Positions 1-5,229 of a stretch of 5,281 bases of DNA are shown here, in pieces. The DNA comes from Flavobacteriaceae bacterium UBA2540 (GTDB lineage Bacteria > Bacteroidota > Bacteroidia > Flavobacteriales > Flavobacteriaceae), in NCBI GenBank assembly GCA_002340765.1, contig DDMS01000007.1, forward strand, positions 15,477 to 20,757. The letters are read 5' to 3'. The position numbers were made by a program, and so were the translations under genes. The notes beneath the pieces were generated by a model. That model searched no databases and was not told where the DNA came from. It worked only from the letters and a program-made list of their open reading frames with translations. How positions within the stretch are numbered: position 1 is the stretch's first letter; the number at the start of each line of letters is the position of its first letter.

Positions 1-3
1 AAC

Positions 4-53
4 CGCAAAGTGCGCAAAGAACTAAATTTGTATAAAATGCAAAGTCCGCAAAG
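4..53. repeat. Degenerate GCAAAGT-type short intergenic repeat
   Basis: Two copies of a paired element can be read here: CGCAAAGTGCGCAAAG at 4-19 and GCAAAGTCCGCAAAG at 39-53. Each consists of two GCAAAG cores nine bases apart, joined by T(G/C)C. The copies are separated by about 19 AT-rich bases. No open frame or promoter match is associated with them. From memory, similar GCAAAG-rich runs occur between genes in many flavobacterial genomes, but I cannot check that here. The window begins at base 1, so the array may extend to the left. Confidence 0.6.
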
Positions 54-74
54 CTTTTTGTGCTCTTAATCCTG

Positions 75-93
75 CAATATTTTTGAAACCTTG
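75..93. repeat. Imperfect hairpin downstream of thiN
   Basis: CAATATTT (75-82) and AAACCTTG (86-93) form an imperfect inverted repeat around a three-base loop. On the minus strand this gives CAAGGTTT facing AAATATTG, with one mismatch and one G-T wobble. It lies 13 bases beyond the thiN stop codon, where a terminator would be expected. However, the T-run on the minus strand precedes the hairpin instead of following it, so it is not a standard intrinsic terminator. It may instead be a decayed copy of a dispersed palindromic repeat, or it may act as an mRNA 3'-end structure. Confidence 0.35.
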
Positions 94-105
94 TAGAAAA
101 AAACA

Positions 106-711
106 TCAATCATTCACAAAAATAAGCAACTCACCTTTTTCAAAAGTGATAATCACTTCATTTTCAATCGCTTTATTTCTTGTGCCAATGCGTTTTCCGA
201 AACTTAAATCTTCATTATTAAGAGGATATTGCAAACCTAAAGTACTGATTTTAGTTGCATTTGGCAAAGGAATTAAGGAGATGGTTTTGTGCAAACAATC
301 ATAAATCGTCGTTTTCTGTTTTGCTAAAAAATACCTTCCATGATTATCAAAAAAAGTAATTTCCATCTGGTTTTTCCAGCAAATTGCGGTGTGCAGATTG
401 TCTAAAAAATGGTCTTGTTCTTTGCCACTTGCACCAAAAACATGAATATTTTTAAATCCTTTGTCGAATAAGATTTGTAAGATTTTATAAAAATCAGTAA
501 AATCTTGGTTGGGAGTTTGTATGACTTCGATTTCATCAGAGATTTCAATAAACTCATCAAAATCACCACTTATAAAATGGGGAATAATTTGCTTTTTTTT
601 TAAAAATTTGTATGCGCCATCTGTTGCACAAATCAAGCTATAATCAGAAAAATCTGGTAATTTTTTGGGAGATTCTCCGTCCAATAATAAAAAAACCGTG
701 TTGTTTTTCAT
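106..711 (-). CDS. thiN: Thiamine pyrophosphokinase
   Basis: This 201-residue cytosolic enzyme is predicted to transfer pyrophosphate from ATP to thiamine, giving thiamine diphosphate (EC 2.7.6.2). The N-terminal catalytic domain (about residues 5-125) shows the family motifs in order: ATDGA at 29-33, SGDFD at 48-52, the QDFTDF stretch at 69-74, and GASGKEQDHFLDNL at 93-106. These acidic residues normally bind Mg-ATP. The C-terminal beta-rich thiamine-binding domain spans about 135-200 and contains GTRN at 176-179, where many family members have a Ser-Asn motif. Length is near the family norm. The ATG at 709-711 puts FLLLDGE at the usual place close to the N-terminus. The gene diverges from mvaD. 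A nine-A run in codons 37-40 is a possible slippage site. The assignment is firm; only the role within this neighbourhood is unclear. Confidence 0.93.
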   Translation of the reverse strand: MKNNTVFLLLDGESPKKLPDFSDYSLICATDGAYKFLKKKQIIPHFISGDFDEFIEISDEIEVIQTPNQDFTDFYKILQILFDKGFKNIHVFGASGKEQDHFLDNLHTAICWKNQMEITFFDNHGRYFLAKQKTTIYDCLHKTISLIPLPNATKISTLGLQYPLNNEDLSFGKRIGTRNKAIENEVIITFEKGELLIFVND

Positions 712-715
712 GCGT

Positions 716-723
716 CAAAAATA
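716..723 (-). promoter_or_regulatory. Bacteroidota -7 promoter element for thiN
   Basis: On the minus strand the bases read TATTTTTG, an exact match to the Bacteroidota consensus TAnnTTTG. Only four bases separate it from the thiN ATG. Since transcription in this group starts a few bases after the element, the mRNA would have almost no 5' leader. I see no TTTG or TTG at the usual distance for a -33 element; the nearest TTG (736-738) is only 12 bases away. The element could also be a chance match in AT-rich DNA. Confidence 0.5.
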
Positions 724-768
724 CGAAAGACTTCACAATTTATTGGGATAAAAATCTACGAGAAACCT

Positions 769-776
769 TATCTTTG
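769..776 (+). promoter_or_regulatory. Bacteroidota -7 promoter element for mvaD
   Basis: TATCTTTG matches TAnnTTTG exactly and ends 19 bases before the TTG start codon of mvaD, leaving an expected leader of roughly 12-15 bases. A TTG at 743-745 could serve as the -33 element, but the spacing of 23 bases is a little longer than the usual 19-21. The position also argues that mvaD translation begins downstream of this point, which fits the TTG at 796. Confidence 0.6.
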
Positions 777-795
777 TCTTCAAATATTTTTCACA

Positions 796-1893
796 TTGGA
801 TATAGATCAATTTTTAGTAAAATCGTCTTTGCAGTTTGTTGATAAAGCGAGTTTTACTTGGCAAACACCCAGCAATATTGCCTTGGTAAAATATTGGGGA
901 AAAAGCGAACCTCAAATTCCGAAAAACGCATCCATTAGTTTTACATTGAACAATTGCCATTCCATTACTACGATTGAATTTCAAAAGATTGAAAAAACGG
1001 AAGAAGTTCAATTTGAAGTGTTTTTTGAAGGAAGTAAAAAAAAGGAATTCAAGCCAAAAATCGCTCAGTTCTTCTTAAGAATTGCTGCATATTGTCCTTA
1101 TATTTTTGAGTATCAAATGACGATTCATTCTCAAAATTCATTTCCACATTCAAGTGGAATTGCTTCCTCCGCAAGTGGTTTGAGTGCAATTGCGAGCTGT
1201 TTAATGAGTTTAGAGCAACAATTGATTCCTGTATTAAATTCAGATTTTGTCATTAAAAAAGCATCATTTTTATCAAGATTGGGTTCAGGAAGTGCTTGCA
1301 GAAGTCTGGAAGGGCCACTAGTTGTTTGGGGAAATCATCCTGCAATTGAAGGAAGTTCTGATTTGTTTGGGGTGAAATTTCCACATAAAATTCATCCTAT
1401 TTTTAGCAATTATCAAGATGTAATTTTGTTGGTTGACAAAGGCGAAAAACAAGTGTCAAGTACTGTTGGGCATGAATTGATGTTTGATCATCCGTTTGCA
1501 GAAAATCGGTTTCAACAAGCAAATGAAAATTTGACCAAAATGTCAAAAATTCTTCAAAATGGAGATATTAAATCGTTTGTCAATTTGGTTGAAAGTGAAG
1601 CATTAACGTTGCATGCAATGATGTTGACGAGCAATCCCTATTTTATTTTGATGAAACCAAATACCTTGGAAATCATCAATAAAATTTGGGAATATCGTCA
1701 AGAAAAGAATAGTAATATTTGTTTTACATTAGATGCAGGAGCTAATGTTCATTTGTTATTTCCTGAAAATGAAAAACAAAATATTTTGCAATTTATCGAA
1801 AACGAATTGATTAGTTATTGTATTAAAAATGAATATATTTGTGATGCTGTTGGTTTTGGCGCAAAAAATTTGACAAACTCAAATCCAAATTAA
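796..1893 (+). CDS. mvaD: Diphosphomevalonate decarboxylase (GHMP family)
   Basis: This 365-residue cytosolic enzyme is predicted to carry out the ATP-dependent decarboxylation of mevalonate 5-diphosphate to isopentenyl diphosphate (EC 4.1.1.33), the last step of the mevalonate pathway. Visible family motifs are SNIALVKYWGK at 26-36, the phosphate-binding loop SSGIASSASG at 119-128, GSGSACRS at 163-170, and TLDAGAN at 311-317, whose Asp313 corresponds to the catalytic aspartate. Length fits the family. No in-frame ATG lies between the promoter element (769-776) and the SNIAL motif, so I take the TTG at 796. This gives MDIDQFLVKSS, similar in length and pattern to what I remember of flavobacterial relatives. 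The next gene follows after five bases, so the two are probably co-transcribed. Some bacterial and archaeal homologues decarboxylate other phosphorylated mevalonates (the mono- or 3,5-bisphosphate), so the substrate is inferred. Confidence 0.93.
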   Translation: MDIDQFLVKSSLQFVDKASFTWQTPSNIALVKYWGKSEPQIPKNASISFTLNNCHSITTIEFQKIEKTEEVQFEVFFEGSKKKEFKPKIAQFFLRIAAYCPYIFEYQMTIHSQNSFPHSSGIASSASGLSAIASCLMSLEQQLIPVLNSDFVIKKASFLSRLGSGSACRSLEGPLVVWGNHPAIEGSSDLFGVKFPHKIHPIFSNYQDVILLVDKGEKQVSSTVGHELMFDHPFAENRFQQANENLTKMSKILQNGDIKSFVNLVESEALTLHAMMLTSNPYFILMKPNTLEIINKIWEYRQEKNSNICFTLDAGANVHLLFPENEKQNILQFIENELISYCIKNEYICDAVGFGAKNLTNSNPN

Positions 1894-1898
1894 ATATT

Positions 1899-2291
1899 AT
1901 GAAAAAATCAATTTTATTTATATTTATGGTTCTTGGACATTTATCAACTTCTGCCCAAGAAATTATTTGGTTGGATGTTAATTTGGATAAAACTTCTAAA
2001 GAAAAAGCAAGTTTTTATAAAGTTGGTGAAAAATCTGATGGGGAAGTTTTGTTTTATTTTAAACAAAGAACTGTTTTTAGAGTCGTATATTTTTCGAAAG
2101 GAAAGCCAAATGGCAAGTTTTCGGAATTTTATGAAACTGGTGAATTGAAAGAAACAGGTTTCTATATTAATGGTTTACGAGAAGGAATTTGGAAAGAATT
2201 CTATAGAGGAGGAAAAATAAAAAGCAAAGGAAAATATTCAAAAGGAGATAAAGTAGGTATTTGGAAGCTTCATTTCAAGAATGATAGGTAG
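1899..2291 (+). CDS. Secreted YwqK/MORN-2 repeat protein
   Basis: This 130-residue protein begins with a signal peptide: a Lys-Lys start, a hydrophobic core at about 4-15, and a likely signal peptidase I site after Thr-Ser-Ala at 17-19, before Gln20. The mature part consists of repeats with a 24-residue period starting near residues 47 (DGEVLFYF), 71 (NGKFSEFY), 95 (EGIWKEFY) and 119 (VGIWKLHF). Each has a Gly followed by an aromatic strand; the middle two continue into a G-x-(I/L)-K turn and a second strand ending in an aromatic residue and Gly. This matches the MORN-2 repeats (Pfam PF07661) of proteins often labelled 'YwqK family antitoxin'. The first copy is degenerate and the last is truncated by the stop codon. 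It is probably periplasmic or exported. It lies five bases after mvaD. No toxin gene is adjacent, so the antitoxin label should not be read as a function; the role is unknown. Confidence 0.82.
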   Translation: MKKSILFIFMVLGHLSTSAQEIIWLDVNLDKTSKEKASFYKVGEKSDGEVLFYFKQRTVFRVVYFSKGKPNGKFSEFYETGELKETGFYINGLREGIWKEFYRGGKIKSKGKYSKGDKVGIWKLHFKNDR

Positions 2292-2315
2292 TTGTTGGTT
2301 GATGGTTTTTGTTTT

Positions 2316-2343
2316 AAAGTTGAAAGTTCAAAGTTGAAAGTTC
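2316..2343. repeat. Perfect 14-bp tandem repeat, two copies
   Basis: AAAGTTGAAAGTTC occurs at 2316-2329 and again directly at 2330-2343. Each 14-mer is itself two near-identical heptamers (AAAGTTG, AAAGTTC), so the tract is effectively four heptamers. It lies in the gap between the YwqK-type gene and the kinase gene, preceded by a GTTG-rich stretch at about 2291-2308. It has no coding potential that I can see. Confidence 0.8.
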
Positions 2344-2370
2344 GTAATTCGCAATTAATAATTCGTAATT
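2341..2370. repeat. TTCG(T/C)AATT repeat, three copies
   Basis: The nonamer TTCG(T/C)AATT appears at 2341-2349, 2348-2356 and 2362-2370; the first two overlap by two bases. The second and third copies extend to an 11-mer AATTCG(C/T)AATT (2346-2356, 2360-2370). The tract directly follows the 14-bp tandem repeat and ends eight bases before the kinase promoter element, occupying the place where a -33 element would lie. From memory, such AATTCGTAATT runs are common in intergenic DNA of Bacteroidota; the function is unknown. Confidence 0.7.
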
Positions 2371-2378
2371 AAATTTCG

Positions 2379-2386
2379 TATTTTTG
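2379..2386 (+). promoter_or_regulatory. Bacteroidota -7 promoter element for the kinase gene
   Basis: TATTTTTG matches TAnnTTTG exactly and ends 20 bases before the ATG at 2407, giving an expected leader of about 15 bases that is A-rich just before the start codon. There is no recognisable TTTG at the -33 distance; AATT-rich repeat sequence is found there instead. This suggests that the kinase and prenyltransferase genes can be transcribed independently of mvaD. Confidence 0.6.
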
Positions 2387-2406
2387 TACCCAAATTAGAA
2401 AAGAAA

Positions 2407-3333
2407 ATGAAAAGTCCATTGTTTTATGCAAAAATTCTTCTTTTTGGAGAATATGGGATCATAAAAGATTCAAAAGGTTTGGCAATTCCATTTAATGCTT
2501 TCAGAGGTGCTTTAAAAACCTCTGATAATTTGGAAGGGTTTTCTAAAAAATCAAATAACAATCTAAGAAGATTTTATCAACACATTGCCAATTTAAATTC
2601 TGAATTGGTTTCTTTTGATTTAAAGACTTTTGAAGCAGATTTAGAAAGCGGAATGTATTTTGACTCCTCAATTCCTCAAGGTTATGGAGTAGGAAGTTCG
2701 GGAGCATTAGTGGCATCAATTTACGATAAATATGCACAAGATAAAATTACGATTTTAGAGAATTTAACTAGAGAAAAATTACTAAAATTAAAAGAGATTT
2801 TCTCCACAATGGAATCATTTTTCCATGGAAAAAGCTCTGGATTAGATCCTTTAAATTCGTATTTGAGTTTACCGATTTTAATCAACTCTAAAGAACATAT
2901 TGAACCTGCAGGAATTCCTTCGCAAAAAGAAGGAAAAGGAGCTGTTTTCTTATTGGATTCTGAACAAATTGGGGAAACTGAGCCAATGGTAAACATTTTT
3001 ATGAACAAGATGAAAAACGAAGGTTTCAGAAAAATGTTGAGTGAAGAATTTGCATTATACACAGACGCTTGTATTGACGATTTTTTAAAAGGGAATGTGA
3101 ACTCTTTATTTACAAACGTAAAAAGTTTATCGAAAGTAGTGCTCAAAAATTTCAAACCTATGATTCCTGATGCGTTTCACAAAGTTTGGAAAAAAGGAAT
3201 TGACACCAATGATTACTTCTTAAAACTTTGTGGTTCAGGTGGTGGTGGCTATATTTTAGGGTTTACTGAAGATTATCAAAAAGCACAAGAAAGCCTAAAA
3301 GACTATAAATTAGAATTGGTTTACAGGTTATAA
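2407..3333 (+). CDS. mvk: Mevalonate kinase-like GHMP kinase
   Basis: This 308-residue cytosolic kinase is predicted to phosphorylate mevalonate to mevalonate 5-phosphate (EC 2.7.1.36), an early step of the mevalonate pathway. GHMP motif 1 is KILLFGEYG at 9-17, which has Tyr where mevalonate kinases usually have His. The ATP-binding loop is IPQGYGVGSSGA at 89-100. The mevalonate-kinase-like segment ESFFHGKSSGLDP at 136-148 carries the expected Mg-binding Glu136 and catalytic Asp147. GHMP motif 3 is KLCGSGGGG at 273-281. The ATG at 2407 fits, since motif 1 then starts at residue 9. The prenyltransferase gene follows after nine bases, consistent with one transcript. The GEYG form of motif 1 is also seen in phosphomevalonate kinases, so the exact substrate is less certain than the family. 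The HGxxSGxDP segment and the context with mvaD favour mevalonate kinase. Confidence 0.85.
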   Translation: MKSPLFYAKILLFGEYGIIKDSKGLAIPFNAFRGALKTSDNLEGFSKKSNNNLRRFYQHIANLNSELVSFDLKTFEADLESGMYFDSSIPQGYGVGSSGALVASIYDKYAQDKITILENLTREKLLKLKEIFSTMESFFHGKSSGLDPLNSYLSLPILINSKEHIEPAGIPSQKEGKGAVFLLDSEQIGETEPMVNIFMNKMKNEGFRKMLSEEFALYTDACIDDFLKGNVNSLFTNVKSLSKVVLKNFKPMIPDAFHKVWKKGIDTNDYFLKLCGSGGGGYILGFTEDYQKAQESLKDYKLELVYRL

Positions 3334-3342
3334 AAACAAATC

Positions 3343-4260
3343 ATGACTTCTTTCAAAGCCAAAAGAATCATCCTAAAAATGCTGAGTTTAGTATCAGTGA
3401 TTAGAGGATATAACATTCTTGTTTTAATTATTGCGCAATATTTAGCCTCTATTTTTATTTTTTCGCCCGAAAAATCTTTGAAATATGTTCTTTTCGATCT
3501 TCACTTACATTTTATAGTTCTAGCAACAGTTTGTGTGGTTGCCGCAGGATATATCATCAATAATTTTTATGATATAAAAGTAGATCGCATTAACAGACCT
3601 TTAAGAACGGGTTTGGATACTTTTGTGAAGCAAAGCATTAGATTGCAACTTTATTTTTTTCTAAATTTTATAGGATTCTTATTTGGATTTTTTGTGTCTT
3701 GGAGGGCAGGATTGTTTTTTGCAATTTATATTTTTGGGATTTGGTTTTATTCGCATAAACTTAAAAAATATCCTTTGACGGGCTTGATTTTGGCAACAAT
3801 GCTCACAATTTTACCATTTTTTGTGATTTTTGTATATTTCAAAAACTTCTCAAATATCATTTTTGTTCACGCTGTTTTTTTGTTTTTAGTAATTATGGTG
3901 CGTGAATTAATCAAAGATTTGGAAAATATAAAAGGTGCAATTGCCAACAATTACCGAACTTTTTCAGTAGTTCATGGAGAGCAAAAAACCAAAAAATTAT
4001 CCATATTATTATTGCTTTTTAGTTTTTTCCCCATTGCAATTTTATTCAGACTTCCTGAGTTGGGTTTTATGCGATATTATTTTTATGGAGCACTTATTAC
4101 ACTTCTATTTGTTGCCATATATCTTTGGAAATCTGAAACAAAGAAGCAATACCAATTTTTACACAATATTTTAAAATTGTTATTGTTGATTGGTGTTTTA
4201 AGTTTGGTTTTTATTGATACCTCTCTATTATTAGAAAAAGTGATTGAGAGATTGAATTAG
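3343..4260 (+). CDS. UbiA-family prenyltransferase (GGGP transferase-like)
   Basis: This 305-residue integral membrane protein has about nine hydrophobic segments (near 20-40, 54-72, 99-119, 122-137, 146-165, 172-188, 218-237, 247-262 and 274-292). UbiA enzymes move a prenyl chain from a prenyl diphosphate to an acceptor inside the membrane. The first Mg-diphosphate motif is present: NNFYDIKVD at 73-81, followed by INRP. The second, after RELIKDLENIKG at 187-198, is weak: the family DxxxD positions appear to be Asn195 and Ala199. Flavobacterial relatives beside mevalonate genes are commonly named geranylgeranylglycerol-phosphate geranylgeranyltransferase, but a lipoquinone or other acceptor cannot be excluded. 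It begins nine bases after the kinase stop, so it is probably co-transcribed with a gene of its substrate pathway. An internal ATG at codon 13 is an alternative start. The family is certain; the acceptor is not. Confidence 0.85.
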   Translation: MTSFKAKRIILKMLSLVSVIRGYNILVLIIAQYLASIFIFSPEKSLKYVLFDLHLHFIVLATVCVVAAGYIINNFYDIKVDRINRPLRTGLDTFVKQSIRLQLYFFLNFIGFLFGFFVSWRAGLFFAIYIFGIWFYSHKLKKYPLTGLILATMLTILPFFVIFVYFKNFSNIIFVHAVFLFLVIMVRELIKDLENIKGAIANNYRTFSVVHGEQKTKKLSILLLLFSFFPIAILFRLPELGFMRYYFYGALITLLFVAIYLWKSETKKQYQFLHNILKLLLLIGVLSLVFIDTSLLLEKVIERLN

Positions 4261-4283
4261 AAGGGTTTAATTACCTACTTTTG
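4252..4283 (+). promoter_or_regulatory. Promoter of the pseudouridine synthase gene
   Basis: A TTG at 4252-4254 and TACTTTTG at 4276-4283 (an exact TAnnTTTG match) are separated by 21 bases, within the usual range for a Bacteroidota -33/-7 promoter. The -7 element ends 16 bases before the ATG at 4300. The -33 part overlaps the last codons of the prenyltransferase gene. This is the best-spaced promoter in the window and suggests that the rRNA modification gene is transcribed separately. Confidence 0.65.
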
Positions 4284-4299
4284 CAAAAATTTAAAAAAA

Positions 4300-5133
4300 A
4301 TGGAACCAAATAAAAACTCGTCGCGAAGACGACAAGAAGGCAAAAAAAGTGCGCCTCTTAACAGAAAACCTTTTAAAAAAGAATATAGAAAAATAAAACC
4401 TACCCAAGTCTCTGACGAATCTTTAGGAATCCGTTTAAACAAATATATTGCCAATTCAGGTGTTTGTTCACGAAGAGAAGCAGATACTTATATTGATCAA
4501 GGAAGTGTGCAGGTAAATGGCAAATTAGTCACAGAAATGGGCTATAAAGTATTGCCAACAGATATTGTTCAGTTTGATGGAACAGGAATTACTCCCGAGC
4601 AAAAAAAGTATATTTTGCTCAACAAACCTAAAAATTACATCACAACTATGGAGGATGATCGTAGTAGAAAAACAGTGATGGAATTGGTTGCAAATGCCAC
4701 AAAAGAAAGAATTTATCCTGTTGGAAGATTGGACAGAAATACCACAGGATTACTTTTATTTACGAATGATGGTGATTTAGCCAAAAAATTAACGCACCCA
4801 AAACACAATGTGCGTAAATTATATCATGCTTCTTTGGATAACAAATTAGATGCAAAAGATTTAGAAAAATTAAAAGGTGAAGTCATTATCGAAGGAAAAA
4901 AAGTTTTTATTGACGCTGTTTCGTATGTTGAAGGAGAATCAAAAACTGAAATTGGTATCGAAATTCACTCAGGAAGAAATAGAATCGTTCGTAAAATTTT
5001 CGAACATATTGGTTATAAAGTAACCAAATTGGATAGAGTTGTTTTTGCACATTTGACCAAGAAAAATTTACCAAGAGGAAGATGGAGAGAACTCACACCA
5101 TTGGAAATTAGCAATTTGCAAATGATAAAATAA
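4300..5133 (+). CDS. rluB: 23S rRNA pseudouridine synthase, RluB/RsuA family
   Basis: This 277-residue cytosolic enzyme is predicted to convert a specific uridine in large-subunit rRNA to pseudouridine during ribosome assembly. A basic, low-complexity N-terminal tail (about 1-40, rich in Lys and Arg) precedes an S4 RNA-binding domain at about 44-92 (RLNKYIANSGVCSRREAD at 45-62, then VQVNGK). The catalytic domain follows from about 104: LLNKPKNYITT at 106-116, the active-site loop VGRLDRNTTGLLL at 141-153 with catalytic Asp145, and HSGRNRIVRKIFEHIGYKV at 223-241, the conserved RNA-contacting stretch. The ATG at 4300 is placed well after its promoter, and long charged N-terminal tails are usual in Bacteroidota homologues. 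The gene has its own promoter and terminator, so it forms a single-gene unit. RluB (U2605 of E. coli 23S rRNA) is the closest match from the motifs, but RluE, RluF and RsuA share the fold, so the target site is inferred. Confidence 0.92.
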   Translation: MEPNKNSSRRRQEGKKSAPLNRKPFKKEYRKIKPTQVSDESLGIRLNKYIANSGVCSRREADTYIDQGSVQVNGKLVTEMGYKVLPTDIVQFDGTGITPEQKKYILLNKPKNYITTMEDDRSRKTVMELVANATKERIYPVGRLDRNTTGLLLFTNDGDLAKKLTHPKHNVRKLYHASLDNKLDAKDLEKLKGEVIIEGKKVFIDAVSYVEGESKTEIGIEIHSGRNRIVRKIFEHIGYKVTKLDRVVFAHLTKKNLPRGRWRELTPLEISNLQMIK

Positions 5134-5140
5134 TGAATTG

Positions 5141-5168
5141 AAAACCAAGCGAAAGGCTTGGTTTTTTT
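5141..5168 (+). terminator. Intrinsic terminator after the pseudouridine synthase gene
   Basis: AAAACCAAGC (5141-5150) and GCTTGGTTTT (5156-5165) form a perfect 10-bp stem around the loop GAAAG. The stem runs into seven T residues (5162-5168). It begins seven bases after the TAA stop codon. The A-run on the left arm gives a short T-run on the opposite strand as well, so weak termination of leftward transcription is possible. Confidence 0.93.
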
Positions 5169-5229
5169 CTTTTAAAATGGAAATATATGTAAGACAAAAC
5201 CCAAAAACATTTACGCTTTTGGGGCCCCT

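Noticed and set aside
1..93. CRISPR array
   Set aside because: The repeated units are only about 15 bases, imperfect and unevenly spaced, with no constant-length spacers and no cas genes.
83..304. Rightward 73-codon open frame opposite the 3' end of thiN
   Set aside because: It is antisense to a well-supported enzyme gene, shows no domain pattern and has no promoter match; it is a shadow frame.
712..795. Thiamine-diphosphate riboswitch or other structured leader before thiN
   Set aside because: The promoter element is only four bases from the ATG, so there is no leader to hold a riboswitch, and I see no long paired stems or TPP-riboswitch-like motifs.
612..842. Rightward 76-codon frame spanning the thiN start and the mvaD start
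   Set aside because: It crosses the divergent promoter region and overlaps both genes in other frames, with no recognisable composition.
1834..1841. TATATTTG match to the -7 consensus near the end of mvaD
   Set aside because: The match is exact but lies inside coding sequence, 57 bases before the next ATG and without a well-placed -33 element. The next gene is only five bases after mvaD, so co-transcription explains it better.
1899..2291. Toxin-antitoxin module
   Set aside because: The family name suggests an antitoxin, but the protein has an export signal and neither neighbour is a toxin; both are isoprenoid enzymes.
2721..3155. Leftward 144-codon frame opposite the kinase gene
   Set aside because: It is long, but it lies wholly within the kinase gene, whose GHMP motifs are clear. 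Long antisense frames arise easily opposite AT-rich genes.
3974..4174. 66-codon frame inside the prenyltransferase gene
   Set aside because: It is entirely contained in a gene with conserved motifs and membrane segments, and its sequence is only a frame-shifted echo.
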